64,000 nucleotides of DNA from RI-231 sp041394905. Lineage in GTDB: Bacteria; Acidobacteriota; Terriglobia; Bryobacterales; UBA6623. Position numbers and translations under genes: made by a program. The first letter of the stretch is position 1. Each line of letters begins with the position of its first letter. The stretch lies in assembly GCA_041394905.1 (NCBI GenBank), contig JAWKHJ010000029.1, positions 1 through 64,000 of the forward strand, read 5' to 3'. This document shows positions 41,681-51,137 of the stretch, piece by piece. The notes below the pieces were generated by a model. That model was not told the origin of the DNA. It saw only the letters and a list, made by a program, of their open reading frames with translations, and did not search any database.

Positions 41681-42565
41681 TCAGGCCCAGGGTGGATTTT
41701 CCGGCAGCAGCTTGTCGAACTCGGCGATGCGCGCCGCTTCGTAGTCGCCTGCGTAAGTCCCGGCAAAGAAGCGATCGAGCCCCTCGGCGTGCAGGCGCTC
41801 CCACGACTCTTCTTCGTGCCCAGGGTTGATCGGGTAGAACAGGCAGTTCGACGCGCGCGCCGCCTTCAGGTCGCCCGGCGCATCGCCTACCATCAGGCGC
41901 TTGCCGTCACCGTATTTGGAGCCGCCGGCCATCGTGTTCAAGTGCTCGTTCTTCTTCCCAAGCTCCTGTCCCGCGATGATCTTCGGGTAGTGCACCATCT
42001 CGTTCTCTTCCCACTCGCGGATGAGCGCTTCGGTGGGCGTTCCCGAGACGACGGCCAAGTCCGCCTTGGCAATGATCATCTCTAGGCACTCGCGCACGCG
42101 CGGGAACGGAGGCACGCCTTCGACGATGTCCTTGACTTGGACGTTGACGGCCAGACTCCACTCCATCAAGCGGTCGAGCAACGGGTCGGAGTGGTCCTTC
42201 ATGTACTCGGTGAGGCCGGCGTTCGACGGCGGCAACCCCGAGGCCAGGAAGTCGTTGATCGGCTTCAGGTCCGGAATCTCGATGCCGCGCCGCATCGCGT
42301 CCGGCCAGGCGCGCAGCAGCTCGAGCGTACGCACCAATACCGGGAAGCGGTTCATGCCGCGCGCCACCGAGTACAGGTTGGAGAACTCCCAAGCTTGGCG
42401 CGCGAACTTCGCCGCCGCCTGCAGCTTGAAGTGCTTGATGAACATTGGAGTGAAGCACTCTTTGTGCTTGATCTCCATGGAGTCGAACACACACCCGTCG
42501 GAGTCGAGGCCGACGAAAAACGGGTGCTTGTTCGTAAAGTCTTCCAGCCGATGTACGAGCGCCAT
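41681..42565 (-). CDS. HAD-superfamily hydrolase
   Basis: 294 residues from ATG 42565. FFVGLDSDGCVFDSMEIKHK holds motif I DxDG, LAVVSGTPTEALIREW motif II, and GKRLMVGDAPGDLKAARASN motif III/IV with the acidic pair. The long insert between motif I and II (about 150 residues) is a cap domain. It is probably a sugar-phosphate or nucleotide phosphatase. The gene follows gnd by 8 bases; an apparent gnd-HAD fusion is produced only by two lost bases near the gnd end. Confidence 0.8.
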   Translation of the reverse strand: MALVHRLEDFTNKHPFFVGLDSDGCVFDSMEIKHKECFTPMFIKHFKLQAAAKFARQAWEFSNLYSVARGMNRFPVLVRTLELLRAWPDAMRRGIEIPDLKPINDFLASGLPPSNAGLTEYMKDHSDPLLDRLMEWSLAVNVQVKDIVEGVPPFPRVRECLEMIIAKADLAVVSGTPTEALIREWEENEMVHYPKIIAGQELGKKNEHLNTMAGGSKYGDGKRLMVGDAPGDLKAARASNCLFYPINPGHEEESWERLHAEGLDRFFAGTYAGDYEAARIAEFDKLLPENPPWA

Positions 42566-42573
42566 GCCTTGCC

Positions 42574-43978
42574 TTACTGATTCCAGTGCGAGTGGAACAC
42601 GCCTTCTTGTCGAGTCGCGATAGTGTGCGCCGAAGCTGTCGCGCAGCGCCTGCAGCAGGTTGGCGGGCAGGAACTCCGAGCGATAGCTCTCTACGTAAGC
42701 AAGCGTCGCACCCAAGCAGGTCGCTGGAACTCCCGTCTTGGCAGCCACGCGCACCACCTTGCGCAGCGCCGGGCTCGTCTTGTTCACGATCTTCGTGAAC
42801 TTGGGATGGACCATCAGGTTGGTCAGATCCGGATGCTCGGCGTAGGCCTTCTTGATTGGGTCGAGCAGGCGCGAGCGGATGATGCAGCCTTCCTTCCAGA
42901 TCCGCGCCACTTCGGACAGATTCGTCCCGTAGTCGTATTCCTTGGAAGCGTGATAGATCAACGCCATGCCCTGCGCATAGCTCGCGATCATCGACAGATA
43001 CAGCGCATCGAACAGGTCTTCGATCAGCGCCTTCTTGTCCTTCACCGTCTTCTGGTCCGGCCCTTTGATCAGCTTCGACGCTTCGAGGCGCAGCGGCTTC
43101 AAGCCAGAGAGGATGCGCGCCTCAACCGCCATCGAGAGCGTCGGGATCGGCATGCCCAGATCGAGGGCCGACTGAGCCGTCCACTTGCCGGTGCCCTTCT
43201 GGCCCGCCGTGTCGAGAATCTTCTCGACCAGCCAACCTTTGCCTTGGTCGTCCGCTTTGCCCAAGCACTGCGCGGTGATGTCGACCAGGAAACCGCCGAC
43301 TTCGCTGTCGGTCCACTCCTGGAAGATCTTCTGGATCTTTGGCGTCGACAAGCCGGCGGACTTGCGCAGGATGTCATACACCTCGCAAATCACCTGCATG
43401 ATGCCGTACTCAATGCCGTTGTGGACCATCTTGACGTAGTGGCCCGCCGACGAACGGCCGCAGTAGGTGACGCACGAACCGTCGTCCTTGGTCTTGGCGG
43501 CGATCTTCTCGAGCACCGGCGCGATGCGCTGGTAGGCCTCATACTTGCCGCCGGGCATGATCGAAGGCCCCCATAGGGCGCCCTCTTCACCGCCGGAGAT
43601 ACCGCAGCCGACGAAGTGGAATCCCTTGGCGCTCAGCTCCTCGTTGCGGCGATTCGTGTCCGGGAAGTGCGAGTTGCCGCCGTCGATGATGATGTCGCCT
43701 TCGTCCAAATGAGGCGTAAGCGCATCGATCACGGCGTCGGTAGCCTTGCCAGCGGTCACCATCAGCAAAATGCGGCGGGGGCGCTCCAGACGCTGCACGA
43801 AGTCTTCGATGGACTGCGTGACGTAGACGTTCTTCCCTTGCGCCTTTGCGCGCATTTCGTTCGCATTGTCGTCGCTACGGTTGTAGGCGATGACAGGGAA
43901 GCCGTTACGTTCGATGTTGAGGGCCACGTTCTGGCCCATGACGCCGAGTCCGGCGACGCCGAAGTTCCCTTGAGACAT
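42574..43978 (-). CDS. gnd: 6-phosphogluconate dehydrogenase (decarboxylating), two indels near the end
   Basis: About 468 residues from ATG 43978 (MSQGNFGVAGLGVMGQNVAL, the NADP-binding Gly motif). Substrate and catalytic residues: GGNSHFPDTNRRNEEL, GCGISGGEEGALWGPSIMPG, and KMVHNGIEYGIMQVICEVYD with Lys/His/Asn. Oxidises 6-phosphogluconate to ribulose-5-phosphate, CO2 and NADPH. At about 42,590-42,625 two missing bases move the frame; restoring them gives the family ending EGVFHSHWNQ with stop at 42,574-42,576. Confidence 0.95.
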
Positions 43979-44043
43979 GGTGTTTGGCTGAGCTCCTCTC
44001 GCGTTCGGGGCGAATTTTCGATTGTAGCGGATCGAGTCAAGGG

Positions 44044-44478
44044 CTACCGCGCACGCGCAGCCGCATCGCGCGCCAACTCGTCGCAACGATTGTTGTCAGC
44101 GTGGTCGGCATGGCCTTTCACCCACTTCCAGTTGATCTTGTGGCGGCTGACGGCGGCGTCGAGCGCGACCCAAAGGTCCTGATTCTTCACCGGCTCCTTG
44201 GAAGCCGTCTTCCAGCCGCGCTTCTTCCAGTTGGCCATCCACTGAGTAATGCCGTTCTTCACATACTGTGAGTCGATCTCGAGCAGGATTTCGCAGGGCT
44301 CGTTGAGCGCGTTCAAGCCTTCGATCACCGCAGTGAGCTCCATGCGGTTGTTGGTGGTCTGCGGCTCGGCGCCAACGAGTTCCTTGGTCTTGCCGCCGAA
44401 GCGTAAGATAGCCGCCCAGCCACCAGGGCCAGGGTTGCCCAAACAAGAACCGTCCGTGATCAGTGTGATTTGCTTCAA
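44044..44478 (-). CDS. rnhA: Ribonuclease HI
   Basis: 144 residues from TTG 44478 (LKQITLITDGSCLGNPGPGG); longer upstream starts are not conserved. The four acidic residues of the two-metal site are in ITDGSC, NRMELTAVIEG, LLEIDSQYVKNGI and HADNNRCDELARDAA. Usual family length (about 150). Cleaves the RNA strand of RNA-DNA hybrids. Sits alone between gnd and the TonB receptor. Confidence 0.96.
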   Translation of the reverse strand: MKQITLITDGSCLGNPGPGGWAAILRFGGKTKELVGAEPQTTNNRMELTAVIEGLNALNEPCEILLEIDSQYVKNGITQWMANWKKRGWKTASKEPVKNQDLWVALDAAVSRHKINWKWVKGHADHADNNRCDELARDAAARAR

Positions 44479-44560
44479 ATGTCGATTGTAGCCAGCGCAA
44501 CCGGACTGGAGTCGCATCGCCACAAAGCCGCGCCCGTTCCGCGCGCGGGAAATGGCGCGG

Positions 44561-47266
44561 TCAAAATTCAAACTGCGCCATGAGCTGAATCTGCCGGGGA
44601 TTCAACGTCTCCAATCGCGCCCCGTGCGTCGGCGTGAGAAACGGGCTCGCCCGTAGCAAGTTCGTATGGTTGAGCAAATTGAACGTTTCCACGCCGACCT
44701 GCAAAATCGCCCGGCCGTCCATCACCCAAAAGCCTTTCATCAAGCGCAAGTCCAGGTTGAAGGGCCCAGGCGCGAAGAACGTGTTGCGCCCCAAGCCCGC
44801 TGGGCGCGCCGACAGCGGAAACGCCCCGGTGCGGTAAACGTCCGTCGTGAGCAGGCCGTTGAGCGGACGTCCCGAGCCGACCGACAGGATCGGCGACACC
44901 ACCACATCCTCGGCCCACTCGCCAAACAAATCTTCCGGCAGCTCGAACAAACCGCTCGCTGCCAGCCGGTGCGCTTGGTGCTGCCGCGACAAGCCCCAGT
45001 CCTTGCGGATGTCTAGCGGATCGAGCGGGCGCTCGTCGAAGTCCGAACCGTCATCGCGAGTGCGACCGCCCTGGTAGGCGACCAGGAACGACATTTCCCG
45101 CGTCAGCTTGCGCTCGAGCGAAACGGAGACGCCATGGAACGACGACCGCGCGGTTTGTTCGAGGATGTTCAGCGCCGGCAGACTCCCGTTCGCGTTGCGG
45201 ATGCGCGGCAAATGGAAACCGCGCACGGCCGAGTACTCCACGGTGACCTTCGTGGAATCCGAAAGCCCCTGCTCCGCCCCGACAGAAAACTTTCGGCTAT
45301 AGGTGCTCGAAAAGTCCGATGAGGCCCGATACGCAGACGGCTGTGCGCCTGTCAGGTCGCCTGCGAATGCCCGCCGGGCCGCCGCCCCCGCAAGGATCAA
45401 CTCATAAGCGCCGACGCCGTCTTTCTGGATCGCCTCGTTCAAATAGGCCAGCGGGTAGCGGTCAAAGAACCAGCCAGCGCCCGCCCGCAGCACGAGCGTC
45501 CTCCCAGAGGCCGCGGAGGGGTTCGGCGTCCAGGCCAAGCCAACACGTGGCGCCACGTTCGCCTTCGGGCTCGCGAAGGGTGCGGGCAGACGTTGGGCGT
45601 CCCAACGCAGGCCAGCCGTCAGCGTGACGCCGCGCCCAGGACGCCACTTGTCCTCCACCCAAAGGCCGGCCGGCGTCGTCGAGAACGCGGTCTGTTGTCG
45701 CCCAAACGCTTGCACGTAGAAGTCTGGCTGGCCAAGGGCAAACGCGTCGAGCGTGGGGAACACGAAGACGCCCGCAAAGCGGTCTCCGAAGCGCGCCCGC
45801 AGCGGGATGTGTTGCACCGCTCCGCCGAAGCCCAATGTGTGGTGAACCGTCGCGTGACCGATCGAGCCCACCGCCTCCCAGTGGTCTTCGGTGCGCTCGG
45901 AATCCAGTCGGAAAGCCTGGCCGATGCTGACCACGCCCGGGATCTCATAGAGCGGCCCCTGGCTGTTCGGCGTGAGAGCCAAATCGCGGCGCGCAAACTG
46001 CGCCCGCAGGTCGTAGAACAGGTCGGGCCGCGGCGCTCGTATAGGCTGCCGTCAGCGCGTGATCGCGCGTCAAGCTCGAGCCGCGCGAGGATCGGTCAGC
46101 GAAGTTGTCGAGCCCGTGGACTTCGTTCGAAATGCGTCCGCGCGAGAAGGCGTAGCGCGTGGCGAGAAAGCTGCGGTCGTCGATGTGATGGTCAAGCTTG
46201 AAGGCGAGCTCGGTTTCCGATGAGTCCGCTGGGAACAGACTGCGCGCCACGCTGCTCACTGCGGATCCGGCGAAGGCGGGCGTGGCAAGCGCACGGTTGA
46301 GCGCCGGGACAGCCTTGGCCGGCGCGTCCGACCACTCCTCCCCGCGCTCCCATACCTGCTCGAGCGCAAAGGCGAAGAACGTTTTATCGCGCCGCGCCGG
46401 ACCGAGCAGCGAGACGCCCGGCTGATACTTGCGCGTCTGCGGCGGAGGCCGATGTCGACCTCCGGATCGCGGGCGTTCAGTGCATTGTCCTGGAAGAACC
46501 ACGTTGTATCGCCATGCCATACGTTTGTCCCGGAGCGCGTGACCACGTCGACCGAACCGCCCGACGCACCGCCATGCTCGGCGCCGCCGCCGGCCCCAGC
46601 CACGCGGAACTCCTGCACGAGCTCGAGCCCGATCGAGACCCGCTGGCCGCCGGTCGTCTCGTCGCGGTTGTCTACGCCGTCGATGCTGAGCGCGTTGTTG
46701 CGTCCGCGCATGCCCCCGAACGAAGCCGCTGTCGCCGAGCGCAGCACGCGTGCCGGCCAGCGTCTTGCGCGCGTTCGAACCTGCGGAGGGGCCACTCCGG
46801 GCGCGACCAAAACGAAGTTCAAGTAGTTGCGGTTGGCGGACGGGCCTTCCTCGATGCGCTCCGACCCTAGCGACACGCTGGACTCGACCGCCGCCGGGTC
46901 CACAGCGCCCGCGGACGCAGTGACCTCGACCGATTCGGCCACCGTCTCGAGCTGCAACGCCACGCGGAGTCGGGTCACGCGCGACAGCGAGACCTCGACG
47001 TCGTCAATCTCCGCTGCCGCGAAGCCCTCGTGCTCCACCCGCAGCTCATACTCGCCGCTCGGCACTGCGGAGAGCGTCGCCCGGCCGTCCTCACCAGACG
47101 TCGCCGTGCGCCGTAACCCACCCTCGGGAGATGCGAGCCAAATCGAAGCGCCGGAAATCGCCGCGCCCTCCGCATCGACGACCTCGACCTCCAGTCCGCC
47201 GCTCACGCGCTGCGATTGCGCAAACAAGCTCGCGCAGCACAGCATCATGGCCAAAAAACGCCCCAC
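44561..47266 (-). CDS. Oar-like TonB-dependent receptor with carboxypeptidase-regulatory domain, two frame breaks
   Basis: About 900 residues. Signal peptide MGRFLAMMLCCASLFAQ; a carboxypeptidase-regulatory-like beta sandwich at 25-105 (LEVEVVDAEGAAISGASIWL, SGEYELRVEHEGFAAAEIDD); a plug with NRNYLNFVLVAPGV and RGRNNALSIDGVDNRDETTG; then a barrel (RKLTREMSFLVAYQGGRT) ending QIQLMAQFEF. The three frames join near 46,440 and 45,965. Typical acidobacterial transporter of large substrates or carbohydrates; substrate unknown. Divergent from arsR, 84 bases apart. Confidence 0.9.
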
Positions 47267-47350
47267 CTCGCCATTGTCGCGGAAGCGCCGGAATCACAAA
47301 AACCCGGACCGCCCGCTTGACATCATTCGATAATTCTGAAATATAGAATC

Positions 47351-47677
47351 ATGAGCCCGGCAGCACGCTATGCCGACATGTTTGCCGCCCTCGGCAACGA
47401 GCAACGCCTAGCCGTCGTGCGCTTGCTGCTCGCCGCCCATCCGGACGGCCTGGTCGTCGGTGAGATCCAGCGCGAGCTCGGGATGGCCCCCTCGACGCTG
47501 TCGCATCACCTCGATCGCCTCAAACACGAGCAACTCATCGAGGCCAAACGGCAGGGCGTCTACCTGCGCCACCGCGTGCGCACCGAGACGCTCCGCGAGC
47601 TCTTGGGCTTCCTCTACGCCGAATGCTGTACCCGCAACCAAGCCGTCCGGCCCGAAGACGTGGTCGGCTGCTGCTGA
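47351..47677 (+). CDS. arsR: ArsR/SmtB-family transcriptional repressor
   Basis: 108 residues. Winged helix with ALGNEQRLAVVRLLLAA and recognition helix PSTLSHHLDRLKHEQLIEAK, wing RQGVYLRHRV. Two Cys pairs lie near the C-terminus (AECCTRNQ and VGCC), a plausible As(III) site different from the classical CVC in helix 3. First gene of a three-gene arsenic unit, 10 bases before arsC. Probably represses the unit from the short divergent region, where ACATCATTCGATAATTCTGA is AT-rich; no operator is certain. Confidence 0.9.
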   Translation: MSPAARYADMFAALGNEQRLAVVRLLLAAHPDGLVVGEIQRELGMAPSTLSHHLDRLKHEQLIEAKRQGVYLRHRVRTETLRELLGFLYAECCTRNQAVRPEDVVGCC

Positions 47678-47687
47678 GTCCTACGCC

Positions 47688-48107
47688 ATGAAGATCCTCA
47701 TCCTCTGTACCGGCAACTCTTGCCGCTCGCAAATGGCGGAAGCGTTTCTGCGCTCGTTCGACCCGAGCCTCGAGGTTGAATCCGCCGGCTCGCGGCCGGC
47801 CGAGCAGGTCAACCCACACGCCGTCCGCGTGATGGCTGAGGTGGGGCTGGATTTGTCCGGCCAGCGTCCCAAAAGCGTCGCCGAGTTCCTCGATCAACCG
47901 TTCGACTACGTCATCACGGTGTGCGGGAACGCGCGCGACGAGTGCCCCGCCTTCACCGGCCAGGTGGAGCATCGCGTCCATCTGGGCTTCGATGATCCAG
48001 CCGATGCAACCGGCAGCGAGGAAGAGATCCTCGATGTGTTCCGGCGTTCGAGGGAAGAAATCCGCGATTGTTTCTACCGCTTCTACCAGGAAGACCTAAC
48101 CCACTGA
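47688..48107 (+). CDS. arsC: Arsenate reductase of low-molecular-weight phosphatase type
   Basis: 139 residues from ATG 47688. MKILILCTGNSCRSQMAEAF is the P-loop C-x5-R-S of thioredoxin-coupled ArsC/LMW phosphatase; downstream Cys in VITVCGNARDECPAF (two Cys eight apart) matches the Cys pair used in ArsC relay. Reduces arsenate to arsenite. Lies between arsR and arsI, which decides ArsC over a protein tyrosine phosphatase. Confidence 0.93.
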   Translation: MKILILCTGNSCRSQMAEAFLRSFDPSLEVESAGSRPAEQVNPHAVRVMAEVGLDLSGQRPKSVAEFLDQPFDYVITVCGNARDECPAFTGQVEHRVHLGFDDPADATGSEEEILDVFRRSREEIRDCFYRFYQEDLTH

Positions 48108-48124
48108 CATCACAGGAGAAAACC

Positions 48125-48592
48125 ATGCAATCCGCCGTCGAGTTCGCAACCAACACCCGCATCCACATTGCGCTCGAGACGTCCAATTTGGACGACGCCA
48201 TTGCGTTCTACCGCCTGCTGTTCGGCCAGGAACCGGTGAAGGTGAAGCCCGGCTACGCCAAGTTCGAGGTCGCCGATCCGCCGGTCAATCTGGCGTTGAA
48301 CGCGACGCCGCAAGCGCACTCCACTGGGGGCGCCTCGCACTTCGGAGTGCAGGTGAAGTCGACGGACGCGGTCAACGACGCGAGGCTCCGTTTCGAGGAC
48401 GCCGGCCGCGCCATTGAGACCGAAGAACATGTCACCTGCTGTTGGGCTGTGCAGGATAAGGTCTGGGTGCGCGACCCCGACGGCAACGCCTGGGAGATCT
48501 TCGTGGTGCTCGACGCCGATGCAGCCGTCCACGGGAAAGCGGACGCGGACGTCTGCTGCACTCCGGCCGCTGAGTTGGTGACGTTGGGCTAG
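48125..48592 (+). CDS. arsI: ArsI/CadI-family vicinal-oxygen-chelate metalloenzyme
   Basis: 155 residues from ATG 48125, AGGAG at 5-9 bases. The VOC fold shows IHIALETSNLDDAIAFYRLL with metal His, GGASHFGVQVKS with a second His, and EEHVTCCWAVQDKVWVRDPD followed by NAWEIFVVL with the Glu ligand. The TCC pair binds trivalent organoarsenicals in ArsI, a C-As lyase. CadI (cadmium-induced) shares the fold; arsR and arsC favour ArsI. C-terminal DVCCTPAAE adds another Cys pair. Confidence 0.85.
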   Translation: MQSAVEFATNTRIHIALETSNLDDAIAFYRLLFGQEPVKVKPGYAKFEVADPPVNLALNATPQAHSTGGASHFGVQVKSTDAVNDARLRFEDAGRAIETEEHVTCCWAVQDKVWVRDPDGNAWEIFVVLDADAAVHGKADADVCCTPAAELVTLG

Positions 48593-48609
48593 TCTTCGCC
48601 GGCCGGGAG

Positions 48610-49593
48610 TCACGCCTGCGTTCTGGACCAGGCCTCCCGGCGCGCGGTGCGCGTGGCGAGTTGCAGCAGTCCAAGGCTCATCTCCGAGTCGTGCTCCTCG
48701 GCGTGACCAAAGCCGCGTTCCTCGAGCACCGCCACTCCGCCCTGCACGAGGTCGATGGCGCGATTCGCAACCACCAGAGCCTGAGTCAGTTTCAAGGGGC
48801 CGTGCAGTCGTGCGCCCGCTTCGAGCGCGCAACTCTCTAGCCGCACGCCAGGACCGACATGGCACCCGGCCCCAATCCAGACCGGCCCACGCAACACGGC
48901 CCCGGCATGGACGCGAGCATCCGGCCCCAGCCAAATCGGGCCTTCACAATCGACGGCGGCGAAGTCGAGACGCGCCAGCGGCCCGCAATACGCCCCGCCG
49001 GGCACGCGGTCATAACGCGGCGTGATTCTCAAGTGCGGGTGCTGCAGGGCGTCGCTTGCAAGCGTCCAGTACTCAGGCCAACTCCGCACTGGGCGATAAC
49101 GCAGTTCCTCCACCGCAAGACGGTTGCAAGGCGCGGACGACAGGTCCACGTCCGGATCGGCGATCAGAATGTCAGTCGGATTGCCGTCGTCGAACAACCG
49201 ACTCAAGCCGCCGCCGGCAGAGTGATGCATGCGCTCGAGCGAAGCCCATGAAGCCGCGGTCCAGCAGTTGGCGGGCAGCACCGCCAGCGTCTCGTCGAAG
49301 AAACCGCGCGACCGCGCCGCGCTGACGGCCTGCGAAACCGAGTCCGCCGCATCGCCCAGTTCGACGACAGCCAAATTTAGCCCCCATGGGCGTCCATCGT
49401 GCAGCACGCGCAAATAGGCCGCCCCGCGCGTGGCGCAAACCAGCATGACGTCCCGAATCCCCGAGTGCGCCACCCTCTGCAGCAGCGGGAACACCAGCGG
49501 CGCCCCAAGCAAAGGCAGCAGCGGCGCCGGCGTCACGTCGGCCAGCGGCGCCAGCCCCGGCGTCTCGCGGCCGGCAATCAGCAGCGCCTTCAT
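48610..49593 (-). CDS. Nucleotidyltransferase-like sugar-nucleotide protein, degenerate active site, with left-handed beta-helix
   Basis: 327 residues. The N-terminal half has the NDP-sugar pyrophosphorylase fold, but the signature G-G-x-G-T-R-L...P-K-P is replaced by LLIAGRETPGLAPLADVTPA followed by PLLPLLGAPLVFPLLQRV; the Gly loop and Lys are missing. The C-terminal half has hexapeptide repeats (IWLGPDARVHAGAVLRGPVW, IGAGCHVGPGVRLESCALEA). Probably a non-catalytic relative of mannose-1-phosphate guanylyltransferase/GlmU. It precedes no other sugar gene; convergent with arsI. Confidence 0.7.
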   Translation of the reverse strand: MKALLIAGRETPGLAPLADVTPAPLLPLLGAPLVFPLLQRVAHSGIRDVMLVCATRGAAYLRVLHDGRPWGLNLAVVELGDAADSVSQAVSAARSRGFFDETLAVLPANCWTAASWASLERMHHSAGGGLSRLFDDGNPTDILIADPDVDLSSAPCNRLAVEELRYRPVRSWPEYWTLASDALQHPHLRITPRYDRVPGGAYCGPLARLDFAAVDCEGPIWLGPDARVHAGAVLRGPVWIGAGCHVGPGVRLESCALEAGARLHGPLKLTQALVVANRAIDLVQGGVAVLEERGFGHAEEHDSEMSLGLLQLATRTARREAWSRTQA

Positions 49594-49730
49594 CGTACGT
49601 CCCTGGCTGGCGCGGGCTCGCTGGCTTTCGTCTCCGAGCAGAGTCGTTTGGCCAAGCCGATCAGGCTCGATAGCCAGCGTTCGCGCTCAGCAGGCTTGCG
49701 TGGCGAATGCGGGTTTGCGGGCATGAACGA

Positions 49731-49773
49731 AAAAACCTCCCGTCCGCTCATATCGGCGGCGCGGGAGGTTTTC
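49731..49773 (-). terminator. Rho-independent terminator after the YtxH gene
   Basis: 11-bp stem AAAACCTCCCG/CGGGAGGTTTT with a 19-base loop, followed on the minus strand by TTTTTTCG. Lies 26-68 bases past the YtxH gene stop. Confidence 0.85.
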
Positions 49774-49798
49774 TGCAGTAGAAATGTTTTGGCTCGAT

Positions 49799-50155
49799 TT
49801 AAGCTTCGAGAGCTTCCTCGGCCGCGGAGCTCAGATCATCGCTCGTTTCCTCGACGTTGCGGCGGAAACGGCTGGCGGCCTGATCGGCCACTTCGCGCCC
49901 GCGGGCATACAGGTCACGGCCGCGCTCGGCGACTTCCCGGCCTCTCTCGGCCGCGCGGTCCGCATACTCGCGACCACGGTCACGCGCTTCGCGACCATAC
50001 TCGTAAGCCCGCTCACGGCTTTCGGCCGCTCGCTGACGAATGATCTCACGGGTCTCTTGCCCGCTCTTGGGCGCGAAAAGCAGAGCGCCGGCGGCGCCCA
50101 GGGCAGCTCCCGCCAAGAACCAAGCCAAGCTCGAGCCGCTATCGTAATCCGACAT
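49799..50155 (-). CDS. YtxH-domain small membrane/stress protein
   Basis: 118 residues. SLAWFLAGAALGAAGALLFA is one glycine-rich transmembrane helix followed by PKSGQETREIIRQRAAESRE, then a highly charged helix of repeated RxRE/GRE units (YEYGREARDRGREYADRAAE), continuing to the end. This is the YtxH/Gsx pattern, seen in general-stress proteins. Own terminator downstream. Strongly amphipathic 11-residue spacing suggests a long single helix. Exact role unknown. Confidence 0.85.
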   Translation of the reverse strand: MSDYDSGSSLAWFLAGAALGAAGALLFAPKSGQETREIIRQRAAESRERAYEYGREARDRGREYADRAAERGREVAERGRDLYARGREVADQAASRFRRNVEETSDDLSSAAEEALEA

Positions 50156-50208
50156 AGTTTTTCTCCTCCAGGGTCAGTATATCTTGGAGCAGCCGGCAGC
50201 CGGTTCTG

Positions 50209-51009
50209 TTACGGCATCGGCGTAAAGTGCGCGCGGCGGTTGCGGCTCCAGCAGCTCTCCGACGACTCGAAGCACTGCGGACGCTCTTCGCCCAAGCTCA
50301 CTGTGCGCATCCGATCAGCGGGAACGCCCTGCGCGGTCAAATACTCTTTCACGGAAAGCGCGCGCCGGTCGCCCAACGCCAAGTTGTACTCGTTGGTGCC
50401 GCGCTCGTCGCAGTGGCCCTCGATCAACACCGTGCCCGTCGGGTAGCGCGCGAACAGGTCCATCAACAAACGGCCGTTCTCGATGAGCACTTGCTCCATC
50501 TCCGGGCGCAGTCCCGCAGCGTCATAGTCGAAGTAAACGTCTTGAATGCGGCCGACCATGCTGTCGAACGGAACATCGAGGTCTTCGGAGCTTACGTTCG
50601 AACGGCCGCCGGAAAGCTCGGAAGAGAGGATCTTCAAAGTCGCGCTCTCCGTCGCCGTACCGCCAGGACCTTCCACCGTCAGCGTGTACACGGTGTCTTG
50701 CGTCGGCGAAACTTCACGCACGCCCTGTAGGTCAACGACGCCGATCGCCGGCGCAATCCGCGCCCGCGTGCCGTTTTCGGCGTTCCAGCGCAGCAAAGCC
50801 TTCTCCCCACGCAGAATGCTGCCAGGCTCAACCTCGATCGTCACCTTGGGCGGCAACGTGGAGCGGCCCGACCCGTTGGGCGAGACCAACGACGTATCTA
50901 ATGGGTGCGGCGCGGCAACAGGCACGGAGCGGCTTCCGCAGCCGACCGCGGCGACAGCCGCCGCGGCGGCCAAAGCGGTCAAGAAAAAGTGGGCGGTGCG
51001 ATGCGTCAT
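50209..51009 (-). CDS. pal: Peptidoglycan-associated OmpA-family lipoprotein (Pal)
   Basis: 266 residues from ATG 51009; signal peptide TALAAAAAVAAVGCGS has a lipobox. An Ig-like segment (VTIEVEPGSILRGEKALLRW, VYTLTVEGPGGTATESATLK) is followed by an OmpA-like domain: VYFDYDAAGLRPEMEQVLIE, TVLIEGHCDERGTNEYNLAL and GDRRALSVKEYLTAQGVPAD. The D and R that bind diaminopimelate are in NLALGDRRA. Tethers the outer membrane to peptidoglycan. No Tol genes adjacent. Confidence 0.9.
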   Translation of the reverse strand: MTHRTAHFFLTALAAAAAVAAVGCGSRSVPVAAPHPLDTSLVSPNGSGRSTLPPKVTIEVEPGSILRGEKALLRWNAENGTRARIAPAIGVVDLQGVREVSPTQDTVYTLTVEGPGGTATESATLKILSSELSGGRSNVSSEDLDVPFDSMVGRIQDVYFDYDAAGLRPEMEQVLIENGRLLMDLFARYPTGTVLIEGHCDERGTNEYNLALGDRRALSVKEYLTAQGVPADRMRTVSLGEERPQCFESSESCWSRNRRAHFTPMP

Positions 51010-51137
51010 GGGGTTCTCCGAAAGGGTTGGGTTGCGGGCGCTCGAACACAAGAACATATTCGTGTTCTTTTGATTTTACGGATTTCGGGTGCGCTCTGCC
51101 GGGAAAACTGCCCGATCGGTCACATTTCCCTGTTTTC

